From positions 2,923,133 through 2,987,132 of the forward strand of contig NC_030683.2 in NCBI RefSeq assembly GCF_000004195.4: a DNA stretch of 64,000 bases. Reading direction: 5' to 3'. Of this stretch, positions 47,077 to 60,800 are shown piece after piece. Below the pieces are notes generated by a model. The model searched no databases and had not been told where the DNA came from. It saw nothing but the letters and a program-made list of their open reading frames with translations. This DNA comes from Xenopus tropicalis (lineage: Eukaryota > Chordata > Amphibia > Anura > Pipidae). Every line of letters begins with the position of its first letter. Position 1 is the first letter of the stretch. The translations under genes were made by a program, and so were the position numbers.

Positions 47077-50000
47077 GACATGGGGCCATGATGGACGGAG
47101 ACAGTGAGGGGAGACAAGGGGACCATCTCGGAGCGGAAGGGGATGGCGCAGATACGGAGGAGGCCCCAGCGCCCAGTATTGGGCCGGAGGGGACAGACGC
47201 TGAGAGGGACCAGGCGCACACGGAGCCCAGGGACAGTCTCTGTGACAGTCGAGAGCCGGGGAACGAAAGGCCAATAACTGTAACTGGGGAAACTGGAAAT
47301 TCTGGCCCAGGGAGCAACATGGCTACCAGCAATAACGGAGACACGGGTCAAGGGTCACATGACAATGGCCCAACAACACCTCTCACCATGGACTGCTGGG
47401 CTTCAGAAAAGGGAGAGACAGTCACTGAGCAGGGAGAGACATTTCACAGGTGGGGAGAGGCATTCACTGAGCCGAGGGAAACAATCGTGGGGCAGGAGGA
47501 GACAGTCACTGAGCAGAGGGAGACAGCCACTGGGCAGGGAGAGAGTGTCACCAATAAGGGGGAGACCACTACAGATCATGAAGAGACTGTCACTGAGCAA
47601 GGAGAGACATCAAAAATCCAGAGAGAGCCCAGTACCAAGCAGGAACAAGCAGCCACTGTCCAAGATGAGACAGCCACAGAGCATGTTAAGGAAGGCACCG
47701 GGCAGGGAGAGACAGTCACCGGGCAGGGAGAGACAATCACCAAGCAGAGGGAGGCAGCCACAGAACATGGGGAGGCAGCCACAGAGAGGGAAGAGACAAC
47801 CACTAAGTTGGGAGACACAGCCAAAGAGCACAGAGAGACAGTCGCAGAGCAAAAAGAGATGGCCACAGAGCAGAGGGAGATTTCCACAGAGAGTGGGGAG
47901 GCAGCCACTGAATTTGGAGGCACAGACAATCAGTATAGAGAGACAGCCAGAAAGCAGGGAGAGGAAATCACTGGGCATGGGGAGAGATGCATGGGGCAGG
48001 GGGAGACAGCCATGGAGCAGGGAGAGGCCTCCACAGAGGAGGGAGAAACAGCCACGGAGCATGGAGAGGCCTCCAAAGAGCATGGAGAGACAGCCACGGA
48101 GCAGGGAGAGGCCTCCACAGAGCAGAGAGAGACAGCTACGGAGCAGGGAGAGGCCTCCACAGAGGAGGGAGAAACAGCCACGGAGCATGGAGAGGCCTCC
48201 AAAGAGCATGGAGAGACAGCCACGGAGCAGAGAGAGACAGCTACGGAGCAGGGAGAGGCCTCCACGGAGCAAGGAGAGGCCTCAACAGAGCAGGGAGAGG
48301 CCACCACGGAGCAGGGAGAGGCCACCACAGAGGAGGGAGAGACAGCCACGGAGCAGGGAGAGGCCTCAACAGAGCAGGGAGAGACAGCCACAGAGCAGGG
48401 AGAGACAGCCACGGAGCAGGGAGAGACAGCCACGGAGCAGGGAGAGACAGCCACGGAGCAGGGAGAGACAGCCACGGAGCAGGGAGAGACAGCCACGGAG
48501 CAGGGAGAGACAGCCACGGAGCAGGGAGAGACAGCCACAGAGCAGGGAGAGACAGCCACAGAGCAGGGAGAGACAGCCACAGAGCAGGGAGAGACAGCCA
48601 CAGAGCAGGGAGAGACAGCCACAGAGCAGGGAGAGACAGCCACAGAGCAGGGAGAGACAGCCACAGAGCAGGGAGAGACAGCCACAGAGCAGGGAGACGC
48701 CACAGAGCAGGGAGAGACAGCCACAGAGCAGGGAGAGACAGCCACAGAGCAGGGAGAGACAGCCACAGAGCAGGGAGAGACAGCCACAGAGCAGGGAGAG
48801 AATGCAAAAGAGCATGAGGAGGCAGCCACAGAGAGGGAAGAGAAAGTCACTGGGCAGGGAGAGACAGCCACTGAGTTGGAAGGCACAGTCAATGAGCAGG
48901 ATGAGACAGAAGCCACAGAGCAGAGAGAGACAGTTACTGAACAAATGGAGGCAGACACATATCATGAACAGAGAGCCACAGAGCACAGAGAGGCAGCCTC
49001 AAGGCAAAATGAGACAGTCACTGGGCAGGGGGAGACAGTCACAGAGCTTGGAGACGCAGCCAGTGATTATGGAAAGGCAGTCACAGAGCAAGGAGAGATA
49101 TTTACTGAACAGGGTGAGACAGCCACAGAGCAAGAAGAGACAGTCACAGAACAAGGAAACTCATCCACAGAGAAGGGAGAGACAGCAACCCAACAGGGAG
49201 AGACAGTTGATGGAAAGAGGGATACAGCCACCAACCAGGGAAAGTCGTCCACTGAGCAGGGAGAGACAGCAACCCAACAGGAAGAGACAGTTAATGGAAA
49301 GAGGGAAACAGCGACCAACCAGGGAAAGTCATCCACTGAGCAGGGAGAGACAGCAACCCAACAGGGTGAGACAGCCACTGAGCAGAGACAGACAGCAAAT
49401 GATCATGGTAAAGATACATACTACAAGCAGGAAGAAATAGATGATGAGCAAAGAGAGACAGTCACTAAGAAGACAGAAACAGCAGTCGTGTATGAGCAAA
49501 ATGAGACTGAAAATGAGCAGTGGGAAACGGCAACTGAGCTATGGGAGACAGCCATAGAGGAAGGAGAGACAGACGCGTGCACACAGGACATACATGCACT
49601 TACTGCACAGAAAACAAAGAGAGACATGGAAGATACTGTCATACAGACTAGAAGAGAGACACTAAGTGAAGACAGTGAAGAATGGGAAACTGCCAGTGAT
49701 GACAGCATAGACAGACCAATATTAGGTGTTGCTGGAGGAGTACAGAATGAAGAGACTGTCGATGGGGGTATGAGAGACGTCAGGGAGATTCAAGAGACTC
49801 TAAGGCAGGGAGAAGTGAGAGGCAGTAAAAAGCTAGACACAATAATATATGGCATCCAAATTGAAGAGACAGTGTCAGACACTATTAGGGAGCGAGAGAC
49901 TGCTCAACAAGAGATGAGAGAGCAAAGAGCTGCAGAGACTGAGGACACACTGGCCATGAATAATGAGGACAATGTGCTGCAAACCATTGGGGCAACAGGG

Positions 50001-51819
50001 GCAGGTACGGCAGGAAGAGTTACTGCCCCCGAGATGGGAGAACAGGAGATTAAGGGGGCAGCAATGATAACAGGTGAACTATGGGACTCGTTAGAGCCGA
50101 GGAAGGAAAAACTAGAGTTTGCAGATATTCCTGGGGAATGGCGAGAAGAAGGGACTGTAAGTGGCCAAGAGGGAGGTCTGTGCAACCTGTTGGAGACAGA
50201 TACAGGGGTCCAAGGGAAAGGTTTACCATCTGGTAATGTTACCAAGCAAAGTATCGATCATGGAACAGATGAGATTGGGCAAAAATACCCAGAAATTATA
50301 GTTACTGCCATAGAAGAGAAAGAGAGTGAGGCACATTCAATAGATGAAGCCTCTGGCTCTCCACAAGCTTTGGTGGAACCTTTTGACCATGGAACCCAAA
50401 GCAATGTTCCTGCAGAATTGAGCTTCAGTTTTGATTTACAAGATCAGATGAGTGGAGACATCCACCGAGGCCCCATCTATGGAGAGCCCAATAGCGATAT
50501 CGATTTCCAGCCCAATCAAACACGAACAAGCCAAAGTTCCTACTCGGATGTTTTCAGTCCCACCTGCCCAAACGTTGACCAAGCAGAGCCAGAAGGGTAT
50601 GAACAAAATGAGATGCCTCAACTTCAACTTAGTGGTCATTATACCGATGAGTTATGTCCCTATCGGGGGGAAAAGGCTTTGTGTCCAGATGTCCTCCCAA
50701 GATCAGCTCCATACGGCACAGACCCAAATAACGATGGGAACCATGAGATCAGTGGAACATGCGAGGGCTCACAAGGGGCAGATAGCAAGGTAGTAAGTCA
50801 GACTCCGGCAGCACTGGGTATTTTACAAGAGGCAGCTGGGACTGTGGCCTTGGAGAGATCCAAAGAAATATCATTAGAGAGTACAGAAGGATTCAAATCC
50901 AAAAAGACAGATACCTACCTCTCAGAACATCCCATGGATAAGGATGAGACCATCACGGATGTGAGAACTGCCATGGGAGAAAGTGAGGACCAAGTCATGG
51001 AAAATAAAACACAGGAAATAACTAGGCAATGGGGTACTAGTGAATCTAGGGGGGCAGCAGAACTCGGCTCCATGCAGTCTGACCCTCACAATCAGGGTTC
51101 TTTCCAAAAGATCAGAATAGTGACTATCACCCCACCAATGGACACAAAAAAAAACACTAGAGAAACTGTCAGTCTCTCTACATATAGCCCACATTTAGGG
51201 CATGAAAGGGGTAATATAACTGGCTCAGACGTAAGGGAAACAGAATCCAGGAAGAAGTCCTATTTCTACCCCACTCACATTTCAAATCCCATGCTGAATT
51301 TGTTTGGCAGCCCAGAACAGTTGGGCTTCTACAGTGAAGGGCTCATCCCTGAAGGGAACATAGACATGGACCTTCCAGGAACCCAGCATGGTGGGTCTTT
51401 TGGGAAGTCCCATTGTTCTCCTGATACAAATGCCAGCAAGAAACCCTTAGGTCTATCAGTAACTCCACTGTGGGTCACTCCCCAAGGGATACGGTATTCA
51501 GACGGCTCAGACAAAGGGTATACAATAAAAGAGCCACAAGAGAGTTTTCTGGTGAGACGACCCACAATCAGACATAAGAAGAAGGGCACCTATCAAGTGA
51601 CGGGCACGAAGAAAAGGCACGGTACTATAATAACTTCTACAGTGGGTGAACAAGAACCTACAAGGGACTCTGGGAATAGCGGCCAACCCACAGGACCATC
51701 CTTCTCTGCCATTAACATGAGACCTGCTTCCCCTCAGACTCGGCTGCGGTTCCGACCTTCGGAGGCCATATCTGAGAATGAACAATCAGATGATACCTCG
51801 AGCCAAGAGAACCTCGCTG
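47077..51819 (+). CDS. arhgef5: arhgef5, large first coding exon (coding from 47088)
   Basis: The acceptor TATTGCAG ends at 47076 and the donor GCTG|GTAAGT follows 51819 (phase 1). Eleven bases of 5' leader precede ATG 47088; a second in-frame ATG follows at once. An upstream ATG at 47080 opens a three-codon frame (Met-Gly-Pro) whose stop overlaps the main ATG. It encodes residues 1-1577. A basic cluster (RHKKKGTYQVTGTKKRH) near residues 1495-1515 could be a nuclear or membrane-binding signal. A single giant amino-terminal exon is also the arrangement of mammalian ARHGEF5 as I recall. Confidence 0.92.
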
Positions 51820-54800
51820 GTAAGTTGCAATGGAACTATTTAATGCTTTGGTCAATGATTCGGGTAATTTATTAGCTGGATTATTTGTTTAAATAAACCA
51901 GATTTCTTTGGAGATATTCACTTAGGGTGGTGGCACCTTGGTGAGCTTTTTGATTTGCTCCTCAGGGTACCTGCTCTACTGGTGGCCATTTGCCTTGTTT
52001 TTATTATGTTCCATTTTGGTTTGTGGGGGCACAACATAGTTTGATGTGACCATTGAGCAACATCTTTTATCACTTCAGATGAAGAAGAGCCAATCAAAAA
52101 AGAAAGGCCTGCCAGAAGGTCGGACTCCGTCTTCCTCCGGTAAGTACACATACACGTAGATGCTTCCAGACCACAATCTGGGATTATAGTGTAAGGCCCT
52201 AGAGGACAGACATGATGAGCCTATCAGGGAGAAGAAAACTCATCTTCTACTTACTTACTAACACTGCACATACAGATACTGATATTGTCTGCCACTCCTG
52301 TCCCTTATTGGCCCTTACATGGGACAAAAACTACACCAACACTTGACCAATGTCTACTTGGGCCTCAGAAAAATATCAGTCAGTCTGGCTGAGAAATTCC
52401 GTTGGGTAAAGAGATGGGGGAACAGGAGATTAAGGGGGCAGCAATGATAACAGGTGAACTATGGGACTCGTTAGAGCCGAGGAAGGAAAAACTAGAGTTT
52501 GCAGATATTCCTGGGGAATGGCGAGAAGAAGGGACTGTTAGTGACCAAGAGGGAGGTCTGTGCAACCTGTTGGAGACAGATACAGGGGTCCCAGGGAAAG
52601 GTTTACCATCTGGTAATGTTACCAAGCAAAGTATCGATCAAGGAACAGATGAGATTGGGCAAAAATACCCAGAAATTACAGCTACTGACGTGGAAGAGAA
52701 AGAGAGTGAGGCACAAACAATAGATGAAGCCTCTGGCTCTCCACAAGCCTTGGTGGAACCTTTTGACTATGGAACCCAAAGCAATGTTCCTGCAGAATTG
52801 GCCCTTACATGGGACAACTTATTGGCCCTTATATGGGACAAAAACTACATCGACACTTGACCAATATCTACTTGGGCCTCATAAAAATATCAGTCAGTCT
52901 GGCTGAGAAATTCCGTTGGGTAAAGCAATGGGATAATGGATAAATGAGTACTGAGATCCAGTCACTGGCCAAGGGAGGTTCTCAGCCCAGTAAGCCCAAT
53001 AAAGACAGTGAGACCACCATGAACACCATTAGACACACAAATGGGTTGACCCACAAGTCAGAAAATCAGCCCCAGGAACACAGCAATGGCACATTTATAC
53101 CCCAGATGAACAAACTGTAAATCCATAACCACTTAGTATAGGGCCAGCTTGACCAGTACTCGGATCCAATATAATTCACCCAAGGAATCAGCCTAGGCAT
53201 CGGACTTAAACCCCCCCCAGGTTGCAGAAGTGACGTAACTTTCCAGTCGCAATTGCCCTCAGGACCCTTACCCCCCAGTTCCACTACCAGATTTATATAG
53301 GTATCATCTGGCAACTGGGTAGGTTTTTTTTCTGGCCAAGGGCCCCCCTAAAGTTGCCGCCCTTGGCACAGGCCCTAGGTTGCTTATATATAAATACGGC
53401 CCTGTCTGCATTCCTATTAACGTCCTATTAATGGGTTGACTTTTCCTTCCAGGGAGAAACATGGCCAGAAGACCCTGGACCAGTCGCTAGCTTACCGGCG
53501 TAAATCCCAGTTCTACGGCGCATGTAAGTGCCAATGTTCTTCTTAGGGATAAGACTTATATCCGGTTACTAAATACGACTAATCATGACCTCCAACTTAT
53601 TCTTGTTAGAGACAGTAGGACGGCACCCTTTACCCTAGGATTAAACTCTTATTATCCCCCCCAGCCAAAGTCCTGTACCAGGAATACAGCGATGAAGCTC
53701 TTAACCAGGCCATCAAAAACCAGAGGCCCGAGTCACCAAGACTACGCCGGAGGGAATCCCAAGACTCCTACCTGCGGCGCCTCTCCATGTCCTCCGCCGA
53801 CTCCCTGTGGCAGGACATACCTGAGATACGTGGCAGCGTGGGGTTCCTCTCAATGTCACGGGATGAGCAGAAGTTACAGGAGGTAGGAACCCCCAAATCA
53901 GTAGTTAATATGAGATGTTCCTCATACTCAGAGGTTTTTGCCTTAGGTCATTTGTAAAGAAGGTGGGACCTGTGACGAGTAGTCTATATGAGATGTTTTG
54001 CCTTCACCGATTCATTTATACCACTATCTGGTCTCACCGTTGCTTTCCTGCTCCCCCCTCCAGGCCAAGTTTGAGCTGATCATGTCGGAGGCGCTGTACC
54101 TGCGCAGCCTGAATATAGCTGTGGATCACTTTCAGTGCAACCCGGACCTGCAGGAAGTTCTGCTTGCCCAGGATCGGCAGTGGCTTTTCTCCCGCATGTC
54201 CGAAGTGCGAGACGCCAGTTCTGAGTGAGTTTATAGAGACGTATCTTCTGCCCAAAATGCTATTACTGTCCCATTTGGCCAAGCAGTAAGATGCAGTTAG
54301 GAGAAGACCTTCTCCTTGACAAGATAAAAACCATGTGAGAAGAAATAGGCCCTGGCATTTCAACAGGCCCAAACAGCCCCCTTACCAGCCCAATAAATAG
54401 TGACCATCTAAGGTCGGGCCTGTAATGGAGTGCCACTTAGTGCCATCTTTGTTGTTGCTTTATTGATATGGTTATTATAGGTGTCATCTTGTAATGGTTA
54501 CGATGGATACCATGGTTAGGATGGATACTATGGATACCAGGGTTAAGATGGATACTATGGATACCATGGCTAGGATGGATACTATGGATACCATGGTTAG
54601 GATGGGTGCCACCTAACCAGGGATATGGTGGGTACCATCTTGTCAGGGTTAGGATGGATACTATGGATACCATGGTTAGGATGGATACTATGGATACCAT
54701 GGTTAGGATGGATACTATGGATACCATGGTTAGGATGGATACTATGGATACCATGGTTAGGATGAATACTATGGATACCATGGTTAGGATGGGTGCCACC

Positions 54801-57800
54801 TAACCAGGGGTATGGTGGGTACCATCTTGTCAGGGTTAGGATGAATACTATGGGTACCATGGTTAGGATGGATACTATGGGTACCATGGTTAGGATGGAT
54901 ACTATGGATACCATGGTTAGGATGGATACTATGGATACCATGGTTAGGATGAATACTATGGATACCATGGTTAGGATGGGTGCCACCTAACCAGGGATAT
55001 GGTGGGTACCATCTTGTCAGGGTTAGGATGGATACTATGGATACCATGGTTAGGATGGATACTATGGATACCATGGTTAGGATGGATACTATGGATACCA
55101 TGGTTAGGATGGATACTATGGGTACCATGGTTAGGATGGATATTATGGATACCATGGCTAGGATGGATACTATGGATACCATGGTTAGGATGGATACTAT
55201 GCATACCATGGTTAGGATGGATACTATGGATACCATGGTTAGGATGGATACTATGGATACCATGGTTAGGATGGATACTATGGATACCATGGTTAGGATG
55301 GATACTATGGATACCATGGTTAGGATGGATACTATGGGTACCATGGTTAGGATGGATACTATGGGTACCATGGTTAGGATGGATACTATGGATACCATGG
55401 TTAGGATGGATACTATGGGTACCATGGTTAGGATGGATACTATGGATACCATGGTTAGGATGGATACTATGGATACCATGGTTAGGATGGATACTATGGG
55501 TACCATGGTTAGGATGGATACTATGGATACCATGGTTAGGATGGATACTATGGATACCATGGTTAGGATGGATATTATGGGTACCATTGTTAGGATGGGT
55601 ACTATGGATACCATGGTTAGGATGGATACTTGGATACCATGGTTAGGATGGGTGCCACCTAACCAGGGATATGGTGGGTACCATCTTGTCAGGGTTAGGA
55701 TCTCATACTCCATGTCTCCATACAGGTTCCTATTTGATCTGGAGGATGAGTTCCAGAGAAACAAGTACAACTTCCAAGTCTGCAATATGGTGATCAACAA
55801 TGAGCCGAACTTCCGACGAGTCTACCTGCCTTATGTCACCAACCAGTCCTACCAGGAGAGGACCTTCCAGAGGCTGCAGTAAGGAGACACATTGGGTTCT
55901 TGTAGTCTGTTGGTCTGTCTTTAACTGACGGCTGAGATTTTGGGTTGAATTTTTGCATCGAGGGGTAAAGCTGTGTTTCTCTGAATCAGGAATGACAACC
56001 CACGGTTCCAGCAGGTTCTATCAAGGCTGGAGAGCGACCCAGTGTGCCAGAGACTTGGGCTCAAATCCTTCCTGATCCTTCCGTTCCAGAGGATCATTCG
56101 GCTGCGGCTGCTGCTCCAGGTGATTCCCTTGTTCCACAGAAACTCAATGCCAGAGATTTCTTACACTGTTATGGGTACAGAGGGCTAGTAGGGTTGGAGG
56201 CTATTACTGTTGGAAACGGCTTCAGAAATCCAGTGTTGGCTATTGTCTTCTTCAGAACATCCTAAAGCGTTCCGCCCCAGGGTCTGTTGATGAACTGCAG
56301 GCAACTCAAGCACATAATGCCGTGGAGAAGGTACGAACTTCATAGAAAGTAATGAGAATGAGGAATGAATGGATATTGGGGAGTTGTATCAGGAGTCAGA
56401 ACCAGCAGTGCAGGGAAGGGAAAGGGACAGACACAGTGACAGTTACACATAACTATAAACCCAGTGAGAATGAGGAATGAATGGATATTGGGGAGTTGTA
56501 TCAGGAGTCAGAACCAGCAGTGCAGGGAAGGGAAAGGGACAGGCACAGTGACAGTTACACATAACTATAAACCCAGTGAGAATGAGGAATGAATGGATAT
56601 TGGGGAGTTGTATCAGGAGTCAGAACCAGCAGTGCAGGGAAGGGAAAGGGACAGACACAGTGACAGTTACACATAACTATAAACCCAGTGAGAATGAGGG
56701 ATGAATGGATATTGGGGAGTTGTATCAGGAGTCAGAACCAGCAGTGCAGGGAAGGGAAAGGGACAGACACAGTGACAGTTACACATAACTATAAACCCAG
56801 TGAGAATGAGGGATGAATGGATATTGGGGAGTTGTATCAGGAGTCAGAACCAGCAGTGCAGGGAAGGGAAAGGGACAGACACAGTGACAGTTACACATAA
56901 CTATAAACCCAGTGAGAATGAGGGATGAATGGATATTGGGGAGTTGTATCAGGAGTCAGAACCAGCAGTGCAGGGAAGGGAAAGGGACAGACACAGTGAC
57001 AGTTACACATAACTATAAACCCAGTGAGAATGAGGAATGAATGGGTATTGGGGAGTTGTATCAGGAGTCAGAACCAGCAGTGCAGGGAAGGGAAAGGGAC
57101 AGACACAGTGACAGTTACACATAACTATAAACCCAGTGAGAATGAGGAATGAATGGATATTGGGGAGTTGTATCAGGAGTCAGAACCAGCAGTGCAGAGA
57201 ATGAGGAATGAATGGATATTGGAAGCTGATTAGAATTAGATTGCCTTTCATTGGACAAGAGAAATGTGGGTGGAGTTCCCCAGTGTAACACAGATCACAG
57301 TGTGTAACAGGTTGTTGTTGTTTGTATTGGTGTCTGTCTCTCATCGTTGCTTTGTGCTCCCAACACTCTGACAGCTGATTAGAGACTGCAATGAGAGTGT
57401 TCAGAGGATGAAGGACACAGAAGAGCTGATCCATCTCAACCAGAAGATCCAGTTTGAATGCAAGGTGGGAACAGTGTCCGTTGCACTAATTTCCAGTTTC
57501 CATCCCAGGCAGCCCTCGTAGTGACATCACTTGCACAATATAATGACATCACTTGCACAATATAGAGACATCATTATTGGGTTATGCAATAGGTGGTGGG
57601 TCAGATGACCAGGAAACCTCCTATGGGTCGGGGGGGCAAGTTTAGTGGTTGCGTTTGTTCTGCTTTAGCCAAGATCTCTTATTTCCCCCACTCTCCTTGC
57701 TTGTCAGTCACAGGATCCCCATCTAGCAGTGCTGTAAATGGAAATGATCCTTTCAGATAAAGGGTAACTGAGCCCACTATGTGTCTTTAGAGACTGATAC

Positions 57801-60800
57801 TGAGTGTATGCCTAAAATTGCTGCCATAAAGCGAGGCAAGACTGTAGGAAATGGGAATTAACTGGAAGGGGGCAGAGCTGTGATGTAAAGGGGTGGATCA
57901 GGTGGCGGATTTGGTGGGTAGGGAGGGGCTGGGTGATAGATCGGCGGTAGGAATAGAGGAGGGGCTAAAGCAGAGATTCGGGTGCTTCAGGGGCGGAACC
58001 ACAGGCAATTATATTCCCCTTTGGACAAGCCCATTTGGACTGGTTTATCAGAGCAGTCTCTTTGTAGAGAGACTTGGCCTACGGCTGCTGAACACATACA
58101 GTATACAAGGACCTTATGGGTTTAGTTGCCCTTTAATACGTGTCGTTGCCCAACATAACAAACCTCTTGCCGTTCTGTCTCGCCCAGATATTCCCCCTCA
58201 TCTCCCAGTCGCGCCGGCTGATCAAACACAGTGAGGTCTCGGCGCTTGAAATGAACTCTCTCAGCTTCAAACTGAAGATCACGCGCTCTGTCTACTTGCA
58301 TCTCTTCAATGACTGTCTGCTGCTGTCTCGGATCAGAGAGTGAGTCTCTCGTGGGTGGGGGCGGCCACTTTACGTATTTTCATCCTTTGCCTTCTATTGG
58401 GAGCGTGACCTTACAATTTACTAGTACAGGTATTGGACCCCTTATCCAGACCCCGAGCATTCTGGATAACGGGTTCCATACCTGTAGTATGAAGCAGGCA
58501 TTCCAATTCAGGCTGCAGTTGGTCATTTTTTATTTATTAAATGTTATTGTTCTGTATTAAACGTTTTTCTTCTGCAACTCCCCAGTGTGGGGTTAGAACA
58601 GACCCCTGGTTTCTAGGAACCCCAACTCCCTAGCAACTAGGCTGAATGCTTTTATACAGGTCATGAAACTCTGAGGTGACTTCTAATATCCTTATATTTT
58701 ACAACAGGGGGGACTTTATTAATTATAATACACAAGTTTCAGTGAGTCATGTGACAGAAATTACATCACTAAGCTCTGATTATAACTAATGACATCACTA
58801 AGCACCATTTATAAGGATATAATTTACAGTTTGGTCCCATAGGGAAATGACCCAACTGTATATTATAAAGTGATATTTTACGGCTTCGGTGCTCGGGGTC
58901 TGTAACAACCAATGATCGTGTGCGCAGGGGCGGGCGCTTCCTGGTGTTTGATTACGCTCACGCGGCCGACGTGCAAGTGGAACGATGTGAGAAGAGAATT
59001 CATGGGAACCAAAAGAACATTTTCTGTATCTCCCTGAGAGACAATGCAGCCGGGAGTCCTGATGGGAGAAGGGTGGAATATTTCTTCCGTACAGACACAC
59101 AGTAAGTGCAGCCTGTCTGCTCCCTGCTGTATATTTGTATTTATACATATGGGTAGGGGGTGCCATAGTGTTTCCCTTAGACAGTACAGTATGGGGGTAC
59201 AGCTTATTGTGTGCCCAGAACATTCCTTCTCTGTATATTTGTATTTATACATATGGGTAGGGGGTGCCATAGTGTTTCCCTTAGACAGTACAGTATGGGG
59301 GTACAGCTTATTGTGTGCCCAGAACATTCCTTCTCTGTATATTTGTATTTATACATATGGGTAGGGGGTGCCATTAGTGTTTCCCTTAGACAGTACAGTA
59401 TGGGGTACAGCTTATTGTGTGCCCAGAACATTCCTTCTCTGTATATTTGTATTTATACATATGGGTAGGAGGTGCCATAGTGTTTCCCTTAGACAGTACA
59501 GTATGGGGTACAGCTTATTGTGTGCCCAGAACATTCCCTCTCTGTATATTTGTATTTATACATATGGGTAGGAGGTGCCATAGTGTTTCCCTTAGACAGT
59601 ACAGTATGGGGGTACAGCTTATTGTGTGCCCAGAACATTCCTTCTCTGTATATTTGTATTTATACATATGGGTAGGGGGTGCCATAGTGTTTCCCTTAGA
59701 CAGTACAGTATGGGGGTACAGCTTATTGTGTGCCCAGAACATTCCTTCTCTGTATATTTGTATTTATACATATGGGTAGGAGGTGCCATAGTGTTCCCCC
59801 TAGAGAAGACAGTAGGAGAATTAATAATGAAGGTTCTTGTTAAAGTTAAACTTGATTGTTTTTTTCACCAGAGATTCTGAGTATGTTGATATTTAATTGT
59901 GATTTTGTGGACATGTTGCCACTAGAGGGCAGTACTGAGTACAACAGGCACAAAGGAAAGAGATTGTTGTGCATTTGATTGGCTCACAGAGTTATGCAAG
60001 GGCTGGAGCTGGCCAAGTCATACACAATATGGACGCTGCTGCCCGTTGCTATAAAGCCCCACTAACCCCCGGCAGAAAGTAGCAGCTAAACTAAGTGGGT
60101 GAAACTGCACATTGCGTTGCTGTTGGGTTCCATGGATCAGCACCTCCTAAGGAATTTACAGAATTTTATTTTTTCCATTCAGGAGTCAGAAACTAAGATG
60201 GATCTCAGCTCTATCCCCTCCCAAAGAAGAGCTGGACCTCTTTAAATATCACGGTGAGTTTTCTGGTCTATAAGCCCCTGGGTGATATTTTAGATTAACA
60301 GAAGGAATCCCTTTCCTTGTATCAGGCCTCTCACAGATGCATCACTATTCCCCTGTATCCCACATCTCACAGATGCATCACTATTCCCCTGTATCACACA
60401 TCTCACAGATGCATCACTATTCCCCTGTATCCCACATCTCACAGATGCATCACTATTCCCCTGTATCACACATCTCACAGATGCATCACTATTCCCCTGT
60501 ATCACACATCTCACAGATGCATCACTATTCCCCTGTATCACACATCTCACAGATGCATCACTATTCCCCTGTATCACACATCTCACAGATGCATCACTAT
60601 TCCCCTGTATCACACATCTCACAGATGCATCACTCTTCCCCTGTATCACACATCTCACAGATGTATCGATCACACATCTCACAGATGCATCACTCTTCCC
60701 CTGTATCACACATCTCACAGATGCATCACTATTCCCCTGTATCACACATCTCACAGATGCATCACTCTTCCCCTGTATCACACATCTCACAGATGCATCA

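Noticed and set aside
47930..48986. Antisense open frames (Ser/Pro/Val/Cys-rich, up to 342 codons) against the arhgef5 heptads
   Set aside because: Complement of the same repeat; no start context, splice signals or family resemblance.
47359..49440. A 693-codon stop-free frame (Arg/Gln/Pro/Ser-rich) overlapping the large arhgef5 exon in another frame
   Set aside because: It exists because the 21-base repeat has no stop in any frame; the GET-TEQ frame joins correctly to the DH-PH-SH3 exons and has the splice evidence.
54597..55882. A 338-codon minus-strand and a 300-codon plus-strand frame
   Set aside because: Translations of the 27-base array inside an arhgef5 intron; only the last part of the plus frame is real coding exon.
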